Part shown: piece after piece, positions 8,847-17,123 of the stretch
How the letters are laid out: the number at the start of each line of letters is the position of its first letter
Numbering within the stretch: position 1 is the first letter of the stretch
Assembly (NCBI GenBank): GCA_028282245.1
Contig: JANQIL010000074.1
Coordinates: 1-52,611 of the forward strand
Reading direction: 5' to 3'
Length of the DNA: 52,611 nt
DNA from: Magnetospira sp.
Lineage (GTDB): Bacteria > Pseudomonadota > Alphaproteobacteria > Rhodospirillales > Magnetospiraceae
Translations under genes and position numbers: made by a program
Notes under the pieces: generated by a model
What the model was told of the DNA's origin: nothing
What the model saw: the letters and a program-made list of their open reading frames with translations, nothing else
Database searches by the model: none

Positions 8847-10514
8847 TCAGCGGCCCTCGGCGGCGATCTCCCGCGCCACGGCGAGGGTCTCGCGCGGGTC
8901 CATGCCCGGCGTGATGCGAGGGGCGTAGAGGAGGCGCAAGACGGCCGCGTCGAGCGGCGACAGCACGCAGGGATCCTCCGGCAACGGTCGCAGCAGGATC
9001 GCTTCTCTCGGCAACCGTCCCGGCACCCCGAGAACCGCCAGCAGCCCACGACAGACCATCGTCCGGGACAGCAGGGAGAGATGCTCGTTCACCCGCTCCC
9101 AATCGCGGTTTTCCGCGCCCCGCGTCCCGGGTCTTTCGATCTCGGCGCGACGAACGGCGATGCCGCGCAGAAGGGGGAGATGGAGCGCGAGGGTCGCCGC
9201 GTCGATCCGCCCGTTCCCGGGCTCGAGATTCATCCTCGCGAAGACCCCCTCCACCTCGTTCACCGCCTCGATCAGACGAACGATCACCGCCGCGTCCTCG
9301 GAATCCACCGGCGCCAAATCGAATGTCAGCCCCGTTGCCCGCTGCAAGGACCATAGATATTCCGCGATGCCGTCCAGGACCTCGTGATCCTCGCCATCGG
9401 CGCGGACGATCGACACCCGCACGGGCGTCCGCCATTTCGCGACGCGCTCCTGTCGGATCACCAATGCCTCGAAGGCGGCAAGCACCCGGCCGGGATCCGG
9501 CGCCGCCGTTTCGGGTGCGTTATCAAGGATCAGGGTGACGCCGGGTTCGGCGGTTTCCATCTCCCGATCCGACGAAAGGGAAGTGGCGCGGGACTCCGCC
9601 ATCAGGAAGAGAACGAACACCGAAAAGCTCAAAACCATGGGAGCGATTTGGCGAAATCGCGGAAACCTGGGCTTCCTGGAGGCGGCGCCCGCTTCGGACA
9701 CCAATTCCGCCAGGAATGACTCGGCGCACAGGCCCTCCAGGTCGACAACCGGCTCGAACAGGTGTTTTGACTTGCGAAGTTTCTGAAAAATCTTAATGGC
9801 TTGGGCAAGCAAAAACACCGCTCCCAATCCCAGCATCAACTCGCCGATGATGGGCTCCGGCCCGAACCATTCAGCCTGCACCCAAAGGGGCAGCAGATCG
9901 GTTCGCGTCGACAATATCCACCCCACCCCCGGCACCATAAACAGGACCCCCAGAAGTCCCAGGCCCACCACGTCCCCAAGGCCCGAGTTGTCGACCCATT
10001 CGACGTGATCGGAGATATCGACCCGCCGCGCCGTTGCCTTCCATCTGTTGTCGAGCGGCACCCGCCTCATTGTCGCGGCGGTTATCAGGTAGGGCGCCAA
10101 CCACGGACTCAGGACGATTCCAAGAACGAGAAATACGCCGGCTCCGCCTTTTTCCGCGAACCAGATGGCGGGAAACGGCGCCATGTCCCGGCCGGCCGCT
10201 CCTTCGAACGCCGGCGTCAGCAGGACAAGGAGGAACCATCCCCCCAGCAGCGCGACAAGCACCACGAACATCGGCATCAGCTTCTTTTGTTCGCGCTCCA
10301 TCGCCCGCCAATGGGCGACCTGCCGTTCCATGCCCTTGTAATCGACTTCAAGAGCGCTGATATCGCCTTTCGATTGAGGGCGTTCCAACAAGACCCAACG
10401 GCCATCCTTGAGCTTGTGAAATCCAAGCTCCAGGAGTGTTCCCGGACTCATCGGATTGTCGCGGAACCGCCCCAGGCGATGCCTGCCCCCGCGCCCGTCC
10501 ATCCCCAGACTCAC
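8847..10514 (-). CDS. Polytopic membrane protein with DUF2927-like C-terminal domain
   Basis: A 555-residue protein with five predicted membrane helices at about residues 80-100, 123-145, 179-201, 223-243 and 288-306. A C-terminal region of about 215 residues (340-555) follows. That region resembles DUF2927: a WRTPVRV strand, an LQRATGLTF turn, and LSPLDAAVLRLLYAPRITPGM near the end. DUF2927 proteins are usually secreted or lipoprotein-like and of unknown function; here the domain is tethered by a polytopic module that I do not recognise. The start overlaps the SPFH stop by four bases (ATGA), so the two are translationally coupled. An alternative start is residue 22 (10451). Confidence 0.75.
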   Translation of the reverse strand: MSLGMDGRGGRHRLGRFRDNPMSPGTLLELGFHKLKDGRWVLLERPQSKGDISALEVDYKGMERQVAHWRAMEREQKKLMPMFVVLVALLGGWFLLVLLTPAFEGAAGRDMAPFPAIWFAEKGGAGVFLVLGIVLSPWLAPYLITAATMRRVPLDNRWKATARRVDISDHVEWVDNSGLGDVVGLGLLGVLFMVPGVGWILSTRTDLLPLWVQAEWFGPEPIIGELMLGLGAVFLLAQAIKIFQKLRKSKHLFEPVVDLEGLCAESFLAELVSEAGAASRKPRFPRFRQIAPMVLSFSVFVLFLMAESRATSLSSDREMETAEPGVTLILDNAPETAAPDPGRVLAAFEALVIRQERVAKWRTPVRVSIVRADGEDHEVLDGIAEYLWSLQRATGLTFDLAPVDSEDAAVIVRLIEAVNEVEGVFARMNLEPGNGRIDAATLALHLPLLRGIAVRRAEIERPGTRGAENRDWERVNEHLSLLSRTMVCRGLLAVLGVPGRLPREAILLRPLPEDPCVLSPLDAAVLRLLYAPRITPGMDPRETLAVAREIAAEGR

Positions 10515-11386
10515 TCCGATACGTCGATCACCGGGGTGACCGCCTGCTCGGACGTCAGGATCACCATCAGGTTGGCGGCGACCCGCGACAGATCCCGGTC
10601 GTCGAGCGTCACGGACCCTCCGGCCCGCAATTGGGCGAGCGTGCCCTCGACGATGGCGGCGGCGCCCTCGGCGATCTGCCGGCGCGCCTGCACCGTCGCC
10701 TTGGCCTGCTGACGGCGCAGCATGGCGGCGGCGATCTCCGGCGCGTAGGCGAGATGGGACAGGCGCGCGTCGTCTACCTCCAGTCCGGCCGGTTCCAGGC
10801 GCCGTTTCATGTCCTCGATCAACGCGTGGCGCACCTGATCGTGGTGACGCAACAGCGAAGGATCGTCGCCGTCGCCGGAATCGTAGGGATACGTGGCGGC
10901 CAGGGTTCGCACGGCGGTTTCCGCCTGGGTCTCGGCGAAGCTCGTCCAGTCCTCGACATTGAACCGCGCCTTGAAGGTATCCTCGACCCGGATCACCACG
11001 ATGGCGCCGATCAGGATCGGATTGCCGCCGGCGTCATTGACCTTCATCGGGCCGACCTCGAAATTGATCAGCCTCAGGGTGACTCGCTCAAGCGACCCGA
11101 ACGGCATGTAGACGTGAAACCCGGCATGCTTGATCGAGCCGACGTAGGTGCCGAAAAAGGTGATGACCCCAGCCTCGTTGGGGTTCAGGATCACGACCCT
11201 GGCGGGCAGTAGCGCCAGGATCGCCAGGACCGCCGCCAAGACGATGAGATAAACGTTCTCGGTCATAACGCCCCGATAGCCGAGGTAGCCGGCGACGGCG
11301 ATCACAAGGACGAGGACTCCCAGCCCGACGAAGCCGTCGATTCGCCAAGCCGGGCGCTCGGCGGCGCCCACGGTGTTTCCGTTCAT
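10511..11386 (-). CDS. SPFH/band 7 domain membrane protein
   Basis: The 291 residues have two N-terminal membrane helices (about 18-36 and 44-62). Then comes an SPFH domain: RVVILNPNEAGVITFFGTYVGSI, INFEVGPMKVNDAGGNPI, VRTLAATYPYD and the helical tail APEIAAAMLRRQQAKATVQARRQI typical of stomatin-like proteins. SPFH proteins form membrane-anchored rings that organise lipids or regulate proteases. The stop overlaps the start of the DUF2927 membrane protein, which suggests a stoichiometric partner, as with HflK/HflC or SPFH/NfeD pairs. SPFH family call is firm; role unknown. Confidence 0.88.
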   Translation of the reverse strand: MNGNTVGAAERPAWRIDGFVGLGVLVLVIAVAGYLGYRGVMTENVYLIVLAAVLAILALLPARVVILNPNEAGVITFFGTYVGSIKHAGFHVYMPFGSLERVTLRLINFEVGPMKVNDAGGNPILIGAIVVIRVEDTFKARFNVEDWTSFAETQAETAVRTLAATYPYDSGDGDDPSLLRHHDQVRHALIEDMKRRLEPAGLEVDDARLSHLAYAPEIAAAMLRRQQAKATVQARRQIAEGAAAIVEGTLAQLRAGGSVTLDDRDLSRVAANLMVILTSEQAVTPVIDVSE

Positions 11387-11511
11387 CTTTAAATCTCCCC
11401 CGAAGCACGTCCGTCGGGGGGAAGTCTAATCGGTCGTCGCGAATGCGTCCACGCGCCGCGCCCGACCGGCGGCGTTGACTTTCCGCGAGGCCGCGCGGTA
11501 CCGTCCGCGCC

Positions 11512-12378
11512 ATGAATTTGATCCAGATTTCCAACCTGCTGGGCCGCGTGGCCGACGCCGTGGAGCGCCTGACCCCGCCGCCGGGCGAAGCGCCGGATCT
11601 CAAGGGCGCCGACGCCTTCGCGTGGCAGGCCGACCGCGCGACCCTGGCGCCGGTGACCGAGGTCAACCGCCTGCCGCTGCACCTCCTGAAGGGCATCGAG
11701 CGCCAGGCCGACACCCTGCTCGCCAACACCCGCCGCTTCGCCGACGGCCTGCCGGCCAACAACGCCCTTCTGTGGGGCGCGCGCGGTACCGGCAAAAGCT
11801 CGCTGGTCAAGGCGGTCCACGCGACCGTCAACGAGAACCGGGAGAAGCGCAAGCACCGTCTGGTCCTGGTCGAGATCCACCGCGAGGACATCCGCACCCT
11901 GCCCCGCCTGCTCGGCCTCCTGCGCGACCACGCGCGGCGCTGCCTGCTGTTCTGCGATGATCTGTCGTTCGATTCCGACGATACCTCGTATAAGTCGCTG
12001 AAGGCGGTGCTGGAAGGCGGCATCGAGGGGCGGCCGACCAACGTGCTGTTCTACGCCACCTCGAACCGGCGCCATCTCATGGCCCGCGACATGATCGAGA
12101 ACGAGCGCCCGACCGCCATCCACGCCTCCGAGGCGGTGGAGGAGAAGGTATCGCTGTCCGACCGCTTCGGGCTATGGCTGGGCTTCCACAACCTGGACCA
12201 GGACACCTATTTCGCCATCGTCGAGGGCTACGCGGCGGAATACCGCCTCGACGTGCCGGCGGCCGACCTGCGCGCCCGAGCCAACGAATGGTCGGTCACC
12301 CGGGGTGCCCGCTCCGGCCGCGTCGCCTGGCAGTTCATCCAGGACCTGGCCGGCGAGATGGGGCGCGCCATCGGCTAG
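11512..12378 (+). CDS. DUF815 family AAA-like ATPase
   Basis: The 288-residue protein has a Walker A GARGTGKSSLVKA at about residues 87-99, a Walker B-like LLFCDDLSF, then YKSLKAVLEGGIEGRP and LFYATSNRRHL, and DRFGLWLGFHNLDQDTYFAIV. These are diagnostic for DUF815, an uncharacterised ATPase widespread in proteobacteria. Its stop codon TAG is the first part of a TAGTGG palindromic repeat. Confidence 0.9.
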   Translation: MNLIQISNLLGRVADAVERLTPPPGEAPDLKGADAFAWQADRATLAPVTEVNRLPLHLLKGIERQADTLLANTRRFADGLPANNALLWGARGTGKSSLVKAVHATVNENREKRKHRLVLVEIHREDIRTLPRLLGLLRDHARRCLLFCDDLSFDSDDTSYKSLKAVLEGGIEGRPTNVLFYATSNRRHLMARDMIENERPTAIHASEAVEEKVSLSDRFGLWLGFHNLDQDTYFAIVEGYAAEYRLDVPAADLRARANEWSVTRGARSGRVAWQFIQDLAGEMGRAIG

Positions 12379-12392
12379 TGGATCGGATCCAC
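12376..12392. repeat. TAGTGG-type palindromic repeat, short copy
   Basis: TAGTGGATCGGATCCA is shared base for base with 21913-21928. Here GTGGATC-G-GATCCAC (12378-12392) is a perfect palindrome. Its TAG is the stop codon of the DUF815 gene, and the repeat may act in 3'-end formation. Confidence 0.6.
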
Positions 12393-12552
12393 GGAGTTTC
12401 GCGCGCGGGAACGGGCGGCACCCCGGCGTCCCCGAGATCATGCGCCGAGCCACCATGGACGCCTTATCATCGCAAGCATTCATGTATCACCAAATAGATA
12501 CAATTCACTCAAATGACATTTTTCTTGATAAATAAGAAAAATCTCAAAAATC

Positions 12553-13767
12553 ATGCACCGAAGCGCCAAAACTCGATTTTTCCTGAAATTCTTAAGGAAT
12601 TACTATTATTATATATTTTCTTATGATTTTATTTTCGGATATGCCATATACACCGCTTATCTACATATACAAGGATTAAGCCCATCGGAAATAGGCGCCA
12701 TATTTGCATTCTGGAGCCTGAGTGTCATCTTGTTTGAATTACCGTCCGGAATATTATCCGATCGATACGATCGACGTGTTCTTCTTATAGTTTCACCCTT
12801 GATAAAGTCTGTTTGCTTTGTCGTCTGGATTTTCGCGGACGGCGAGGCATGGCTTTACGGGCTAGCGTTCCTGTTTTGGTCGGCCGGTTCCGCCCTGTGT
12901 TCCGGCACCAAGGAAGCCCTGCTCTACGAGCACATCCACGCCGTTAAGCTCGGGCGCGCCTACGAGAAACTCCTGGGCCGGGAACGTGCGTTCACGGCCG
13001 CCGGCGTGATGCTCGGTTCCGCGGTGGGCGGTTTCATCGGCCATTACAGCATGGAACTCGCCCTGTGGCTTTCAATCCCGCCGCTCGTCACGGCCTCGTT
13101 CGCGGCGCGACATCTGACGGATATACGCAGGACCCATCCGCAAACGCCTATTGGCGACGGCATTCCCTATCGACAAACCTTGGGAAACGCCCTGCTCGAA
13201 TTTAAGAACCATGCGGATATACGATTCATCACGATTTTTTTGGCGTTGGGCATTACGACGCTCGGCGCCCTGGAGGAATTCGATCAGCTTTTTTACCAGG
13301 TCGTTTCGCTTCCGGTCTGGGCTTACGGTTTGATGATCGCGGGCGTGAACCTCATCGGCGTTATTGCATCGGCGAATGCCTATAGGCTGGCCGGCATACG
13401 GTCATTGAGCTGGCTGTTTCCGGCTTTGTCGGGTCTGTTTCTGATTGCCTCGGGATTCGCGCAAGACCAGATTTCCCTCATCCCCCTGATGCTCGCCTAC
13501 GCGGTGATCGCCCCCCTGCAAGTTCTGGCCGATGCGAAATTCCAAAAGACAATGGAAGGTAAAAGCCGCGCAACGACAACATCCACGCTTAATTTGTTTA
13601 TCGAAATCGCGGGGATTGCCTTTATGCTGATTTTGGGCTTTCTCATTGAGATATTTGATGTTTTGGCCGCCTATCAATTGACGGGCATATACCTTTGTAT
13701 TTTTGCCTTATGGGTTTATTGGAGATTCCAGAAGGGGTTTTCAATAACATTTAAAATTGAAAAATGA
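12553..13767 (+). CDS. MFS transporter, probably acquired
   Basis: A 404-residue protein with about 12 hydrophobic segments. The N-terminus FLRNYYYYIFSYDFIFGYAI leads to TM1-TM2, and the loop FELPSGILSDRYDRRVLL is the major-facilitator motif A. No substrate can be assigned. Codon use is striking: the first about 90 and last about 60 codons are AT-rich, as are both flanks (12470-12550, 13768-13800), while the middle (12840-13530) is as GC-rich as its neighbours. That suggests an acquired gene or a mosaic of two sources. No good ribosome site precedes the ATG, but the N-terminus fits the family. Confidence 0.85.
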   Translation: MHRSAKTRFFLKFLRNYYYYIFSYDFIFGYAIYTAYLHIQGLSPSEIGAIFAFWSLSVILFELPSGILSDRYDRRVLLIVSPLIKSVCFVVWIFADGEAWLYGLAFLFWSAGSALCSGTKEALLYEHIHAVKLGRAYEKLLGRERAFTAAGVMLGSAVGGFIGHYSMELALWLSIPPLVTASFAARHLTDIRRTHPQTPIGDGIPYRQTLGNALLEFKNHADIRFITIFLALGITTLGALEEFDQLFYQVVSLPVWAYGLMIAGVNLIGVIASANAYRLAGIRSLSWLFPALSGLFLIASGFAQDQISLIPLMLAYAVIAPLQVLADAKFQKTMEGKSRATTTSTLNLFIEIAGIAFMLILGFLIEIFDVLAAYQLTGIYLCIFALWVYWRFQKGFSITFKIEK

Positions 13768-13891
13768 GACTATACATACCAATAAAATTGAATTCGGAGG
13801 CGGATTCGCCCGGTTCGAGTATTGGGACGAGCCGGCCCCCTCCGTCCTGCCCGGCGCCGCCCCGGCCCCGCGCGCGGCGAGGGGCGGGAAG

Positions 13892-13925
13892 CCCGAATCA
13901 GTTATTCGGGTTCCGTATGATACGG
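13892..13925. repeat. Two adjacent hairpins upstream of the GST gene
   Basis: CCCGAAT-CAGTT-ATTCGGG (13892-13910) is followed after two bases by CCGTAT-G-ATACGG (13913-13925) and then TCTTT. They lie 57 bases before the GST start and 125 bases after the MFS stop. They may be a terminator for the MFS transcript or an operator for GST; the T-run is too short to decide. Confidence 0.4.
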
Positions 13926-13981
13926 TCTTTCGGGTCTCCGGGGCGTCGCGCTATGGTACGGGTCCCCGACGGAGGCTCGCC

Positions 13982-14620
13982 ATGATTCGCCTGTACTACT
14001 ACCCCGCCAACGCCAGCTTCACGCCGCATGTGCTGCTGGAGGAAATCGGGGTGCCGTTCGAACTGATCCGGGTCGACAAGGAAAACCGATCCCACAAAAG
14101 CCCGGAATACCTGGCCCTCAACCCGGCCGGCCGCATCCCGGTGCTGATCGACGGCGACCTGGTGCTGTTCGAGACGGCGGCCATTTGCCTGCACCTGTGC
14201 GACCGCCACCCGGAGGCCAGTCTCGCCCCGCGGCTCGCCACGACAGAGCGGGCGCATTTCTATAAGTGGCTGATGTTCTTCACCAACACCATCCAGGCCG
14301 ATGTTCTGGCCTACTACTACCCCGACCGCTACACCACCGATCGAGACGGACTGGACGCCGTCACGGCGGCCGCCGAGCGGCGGCTCGATGACTGGTTCGG
14401 GATCGTCGAGACGGCTCTGGCGCGCGGTCCGTTCCTGCTCGGGGACACCTACTCGGCGGTTGATCCCTACCTCGTCATGCTCGCCCGTTGGGGCCGTCAC
14501 ATGGCCAACCCGCCCGGCCGGCGGCCACGCATCGGCGACCTCGCGACACGGGTACTGGCCCGCCCCGCGGTCGGCCGGGCGATCCACGGCGAGGGCCTGG
14601 AGGGGCCGTTCCTGGGGTGA
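13982..14620 (+). CDS. Glutathione S-transferase family protein
   Basis: The 212-residue protein has a thioredoxin-like N-terminal domain: MIRLYYYPANASFTPHVLLEE, NPAGRIPVLIDGD with the cis-Pro, then LFETAAICLHLCD, where E-T is the glutathione-contacting pair. A helical C-terminal domain follows with GPFLLGDTYSAVDPYLVML, the N-capping box region. Start at 13982 fits the family; longer in-frame starts would run into the upstream hairpins. Substrate unknown. Confidence 0.92.
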   Translation: MIRLYYYPANASFTPHVLLEEIGVPFELIRVDKENRSHKSPEYLALNPAGRIPVLIDGDLVLFETAAICLHLCDRHPEASLAPRLATTERAHFYKWLMFFTNTIQADVLAYYYPDRYTTDRDGLDAVTAAAERRLDDWFGIVETALARGPFLLGDTYSAVDPYLVMLARWGRHMANPPGRRPRIGDLATRVLARPAVGRAIHGEGLEGPFLG

Positions 14621-14621
14621 G

Positions 14622-15557
14622 TCAGAGGCTCGCCACCGCCTTGGGCAGGTGTTTCAGCGGATCGACCGCCCGCTTGCCGCGCCGCAGTTCGAAGTGCAAC
14701 TGCGGCTCGGTGACGCCGCCCGAGGACCCGACCTCGGCGATCTTCTGTCCCTTGGTCACTCGTGCCCCGCGCGCCACCAGAAGCCGATCGTTGTGGGCAT
14801 AGGCGGTCACCCAGCCGTCGGCATGCTTGATCAGCAGAAGGTTACCGAACCCCTTCAGTTCGTTGCCGGCATAGACCACAACCCCGTTCTCGGCCGCGCG
14901 AACCCCGGTGCCGCGCGGCGCCGCGATGTTGATCCCATCGTTGTGCAGGCCCTTGCCCTTGGTCCCGAAGGTATGCAGCACGCGGCCACGCAACGGCCAT
15001 TCGAACCGACCGGTCGCCTTCGGCGGCGGGGGCGGAGCGGTCGACGGACGCACCACCCGCCGCGTCGCGACCTCCACCTTCTGGCCGTGTCGCGGCCGTG
15101 CCGAGGGGGCCTCGCGGGGCGGCGCGGGCGCCCAGCCGCCCGGCAGCACCAGACGCTGTCCCGGATAGATCACGTAGGGCGCCTCAAGACCGTTCAGGCT
15201 GGCGATCGCCCCGATCCGGGTGCCGTTGCGGCGCGCGATCGCGTATAGGGTGTCGCCGCGCGCGACCTCGTGCACCCGCACCCGGGGCAGGTCGAGTCGC
15301 TGTCCCACATAAAGCGTATAGGGCGGCTTCAGGTCGTTGGACTCGATGATCGCCCGCATCGGAACCCGGTGGCGCCGCGAAATGGCATAGACCGTGTCGC
15401 CCTTCGCCACCCGAACCCGCTGGGCACCGACGAACGCGGACGACCCTCCCCCGCCCGATACCGACCCATGGGGATGGGCGCGGGGGGTCATGTCGACCGT
15501 GCCGCAGGCCCCGAGCAGCAGCACCGTGGCGGCGGCGAGAAAGGCGACCGTTCGCAT
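14622..15557 (-). CDS. NlpD-like LysM/M23 lipoprotein, probably non-catalytic
   Basis: The 311-residue precursor has a signal peptide with lipobox LLLGAC (Cys at about residue 18), two LysM repeats (about residues 46-90 and 93-138; both end in GQRLDLP or GQRLVLP), a Pro-rich linker, and an M23 domain (about 184-305). In that domain the usual GxDIAAP appears as DGINIAAP, with Asn replacing the zinc-binding Asp, although HNDR and QLHFEL remain. This resembles E. coli NlpD, which activates amidases instead of cutting peptidoglycan. It converges with GST, two bases apart. Confidence 0.88.
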   Translation of the reverse strand: MRTVAFLAAATVLLLGACGTVDMTPRAHPHGSVSGGGGSSAFVGAQRVRVAKGDTVYAISRRHRVPMRAIIESNDLKPPYTLYVGQRLDLPRVRVHEVARGDTLYAIARRNGTRIGAIASLNGLEAPYVIYPGQRLVLPGGWAPAPPREAPSARPRHGQKVEVATRRVVRPSTAPPPPPKATGRFEWPLRGRVLHTFGTKGKGLHNDGINIAAPRGTGVRAAENGVVVYAGNELKGFGNLLLIKHADGWVTAYAHNDRLLVARGARVTKGQKIAEVGSSGGVTEPQLHFELRRGKRAVDPLKHLPKAVASL

Positions 15558-15619
15558 GCCCGGAGTATGCCCGCAACCGCCTTCGCGGCGCAAGCGGACA
15601 GGCCGCCGGGAAATCCCGC

Positions 15620-16753
15620 CTACAAATAGTATTCGGACGGTGGCGCGAAGCCGTTGAAGCCGACCGAGGCATAGGTGGTGGCATAGGCCCCGGTGCTGTC
15701 GATGCGCACCCTGTCGCCGGCCTTCAGGGTCAGCGGCAACCGATAGGCGGTCTTCTCGTAGAGTATGTCGGCCCCGTCGCAAGTCGGCCCGGCGATGTGC
15801 ACCGGACCCATGGGGTCGCCGTCGCGGTCGGTGGCGAAATCGTAGCGGATCGATTCGTCCATGGTCTCCGCCAGGCCGCCGAACTTGCCGATGTCCAGAT
15901 ACACCCAACGCGCCTCGTCGTCCGGATCCTTGCGCGATACCAGGACCACTTCGCTCTCCAGCACCCCGGCCTCGGCGACGATGCCGCGTCCCGGCTCGAT
16001 GAGGGTTTCCGGCATCGCATTGCCGAAATGCCGGTGCATGGCCTCGGTGATCGCCTCGCCGAACGCGTCGATCCCCGGCACCGAGTCACGGTAGCGGGCC
16101 GGAAAGCCGCCGCCCAGGTTGAGCAGCCCGAGTTCGACGCCGCGCTCGCGCAGATCGGTGAACACCATGGCGGCGCGCGCGATGGCCGCCTCCCAGCGTC
16201 CGGGATCGGTCTGTTGCGACCCCACGTGGAACGACACCCCGTGCGGCACCAGCCCGCTGTCGCGCGCCCGCACCAGCAGATCGGCGGCCATCCGGGCCGA
16301 GCAGCCGAACTTGCGCGACAACGGCCAGCCGGCTCCCTCGTTGTCGACCAGCAGCCGGCAGTAGACCCGCGCGCCGGGCGCGTGTTCGGCCAGCTTGTCC
16401 AGTTCCTCGGCCGCATCGAAGGCGAACAGGCCGACCCCGAGGCGATGGGCGCGGGCAATATGATCGGCCTTCTTGATGGTGTTGCCGAACGAGATGTCGG
16501 ACGGCGCGGCGCCGACCGCCAGGCAATCCTCGATCTCGAAGATACTGGCGGCGTCGAACCGCGATCCAAGGCCGCACAGGCGCTTCAGCACCGGCACCGC
16601 CGGGTTGGCCTTCACGGCGTAATAGACCTCGGCCCGCGGCAGCGCGCGGCGCAGGTGGCGGTAGTTCTCCTCGACCTTGTCCAGGTCGACCACGAGGCAT
16701 GGGGTTCGGGGTCGGTTTCGTGCCAAGAAATCGGCGATCTTGGGAGTCATCAT
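15620..16753 (-). CDS. Type III PLP-dependent ornithine/lysine decarboxylase
   Basis: The 377-residue protein is an alanine-racemase-fold decarboxylase of the eukaryotic ODC type. PLP lysine is in YYAVKANP (about residue 48), HVGSQQ and GGGFP bind phosphate, EPGRGIVAEAG follows, and the second-subunit active-site Cys is in GPTCDGADILYEK. It makes putrescine (or cadaverine if lysine-active) for polyamine synthesis. Tandem ATGs (16753 and 16750) are preceded by TGGAG, about ten bases away. Its leader is unusual and is described separately. Ornithine preference is the usual case in alphaproteobacteria but cannot be proven from sequence. Confidence 0.92.
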   Translation of the reverse strand: MMTPKIADFLARNRPRTPCLVVDLDKVEENYRHLRRALPRAEVYYAVKANPAVPVLKRLCGLGSRFDAASIFEIEDCLAVGAAPSDISFGNTIKKADHIARAHRLGVGLFAFDAAEELDKLAEHAPGARVYCRLLVDNEGAGWPLSRKFGCSARMAADLLVRARDSGLVPHGVSFHVGSQQTDPGRWEAAIARAAMVFTDLRERGVELGLLNLGGGFPARYRDSVPGIDAFGEAITEAMHRHFGNAMPETLIEPGRGIVAEAGVLESEVVLVSRKDPDDEARWVYLDIGKFGGLAETMDESIRYDFATDRDGDPMGPVHIAGPTCDGADILYEKTAYRLPLTLKAGDRVRIDSTGAYATTYASVGFNGFAPPSEYYL

Positions 16754-16796
16754 CGGCGCTCCAGTCCATTCGTAACGTCACGCGGGGCGAACCATG

Positions 16797-16816
16797 GGCG
16801 CCGCCGGGGCGGCGCC
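16797..16816 (-). repeat. GC-rich hairpin between small ORF and decarboxylase
   Basis: Nine-base perfect stem GGCGCCGCC/GGCGGCGCC with a two-base centre, five bases after the stop codon of the small ORF and about 44 bases before the decarboxylase start. No T-run follows, so it is more likely a translational or RNA-stability element than a terminator. Confidence 0.6.
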
Positions 16817-16821
16817 GGACG

Positions 16822-16962
16822 TCACAGACTGGAATGCGGATTGCGCCGGCCAAGCAGCGCCATGTAGGACAGGGCGGGACGACGCCTCGCGTCCCACGCG
16901 CAGGCCGGACGGGCCTTGGCGGTGGAATCACGGGTCCGGGACTCACCCACGGTCCAACACAT
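16822..16962 (-). CDS. Putative 46-residue leader peptide upstream of ornithine decarboxylase
   Basis: ATG at 16962 is preceded by GGAGGGAAAAGCC, one of the best ribosome sites in the window. The peptide starts MCWTVGESRTRD and its second half is Arg-rich (ARRRPALSYMALLGRRNP). It ends 68 bases before the decarboxylase start, and its last codons can pair with the decarboxylase Shine-Dalgarno. In E. coli a leader peptide (SpeFL) senses ornithine by ribosome arrest; a similar role is inferred here, with no demonstrated homology. The frame stays open upstream to 17085, but that longer version has no ribosome site and crosses the hairpins. Confidence 0.5.
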   Translation of the reverse strand: MCWTVGESRTRDSTAKARPACAWDARRRPALSYMALLGRRNPHSSL

Positions 16963-17111
16963 GGCTTTTCCCTCCAGGGAGGCCGTCCCGCTCGGGCGGG
17001 CGATCGCCCCAAAAAAGAACGCCTTGCGTCGTTGCACGACCTCCGCGAGGTCCCCAGCACGTGCGCCTGCGTCAAGGGCGCGCACTATACGCCGTCATCT
17101 CGAAAAGAAAA

Positions 17112-17123
17112 GTGAAATTTCAC
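17112..17123. promoter_or_regulatory. 12-base perfect palindrome, possible operator of the decarboxylase promoter
   Basis: GTGAAATTTCAC lies about 23 bases upstream of the -10-like TATAGT (17089-17084, minus strand), near where a -35 region would be. A 9-C run follows on the plus strand. No regulator is known. Confidence 0.3.

Noticed and set aside
16822-17085. Longer 87-codon version of the leader ORF
   Set aside because: The extra N-terminal part has no ribosome site and crosses the leader hairpins; the 46-codon version has a strong site.
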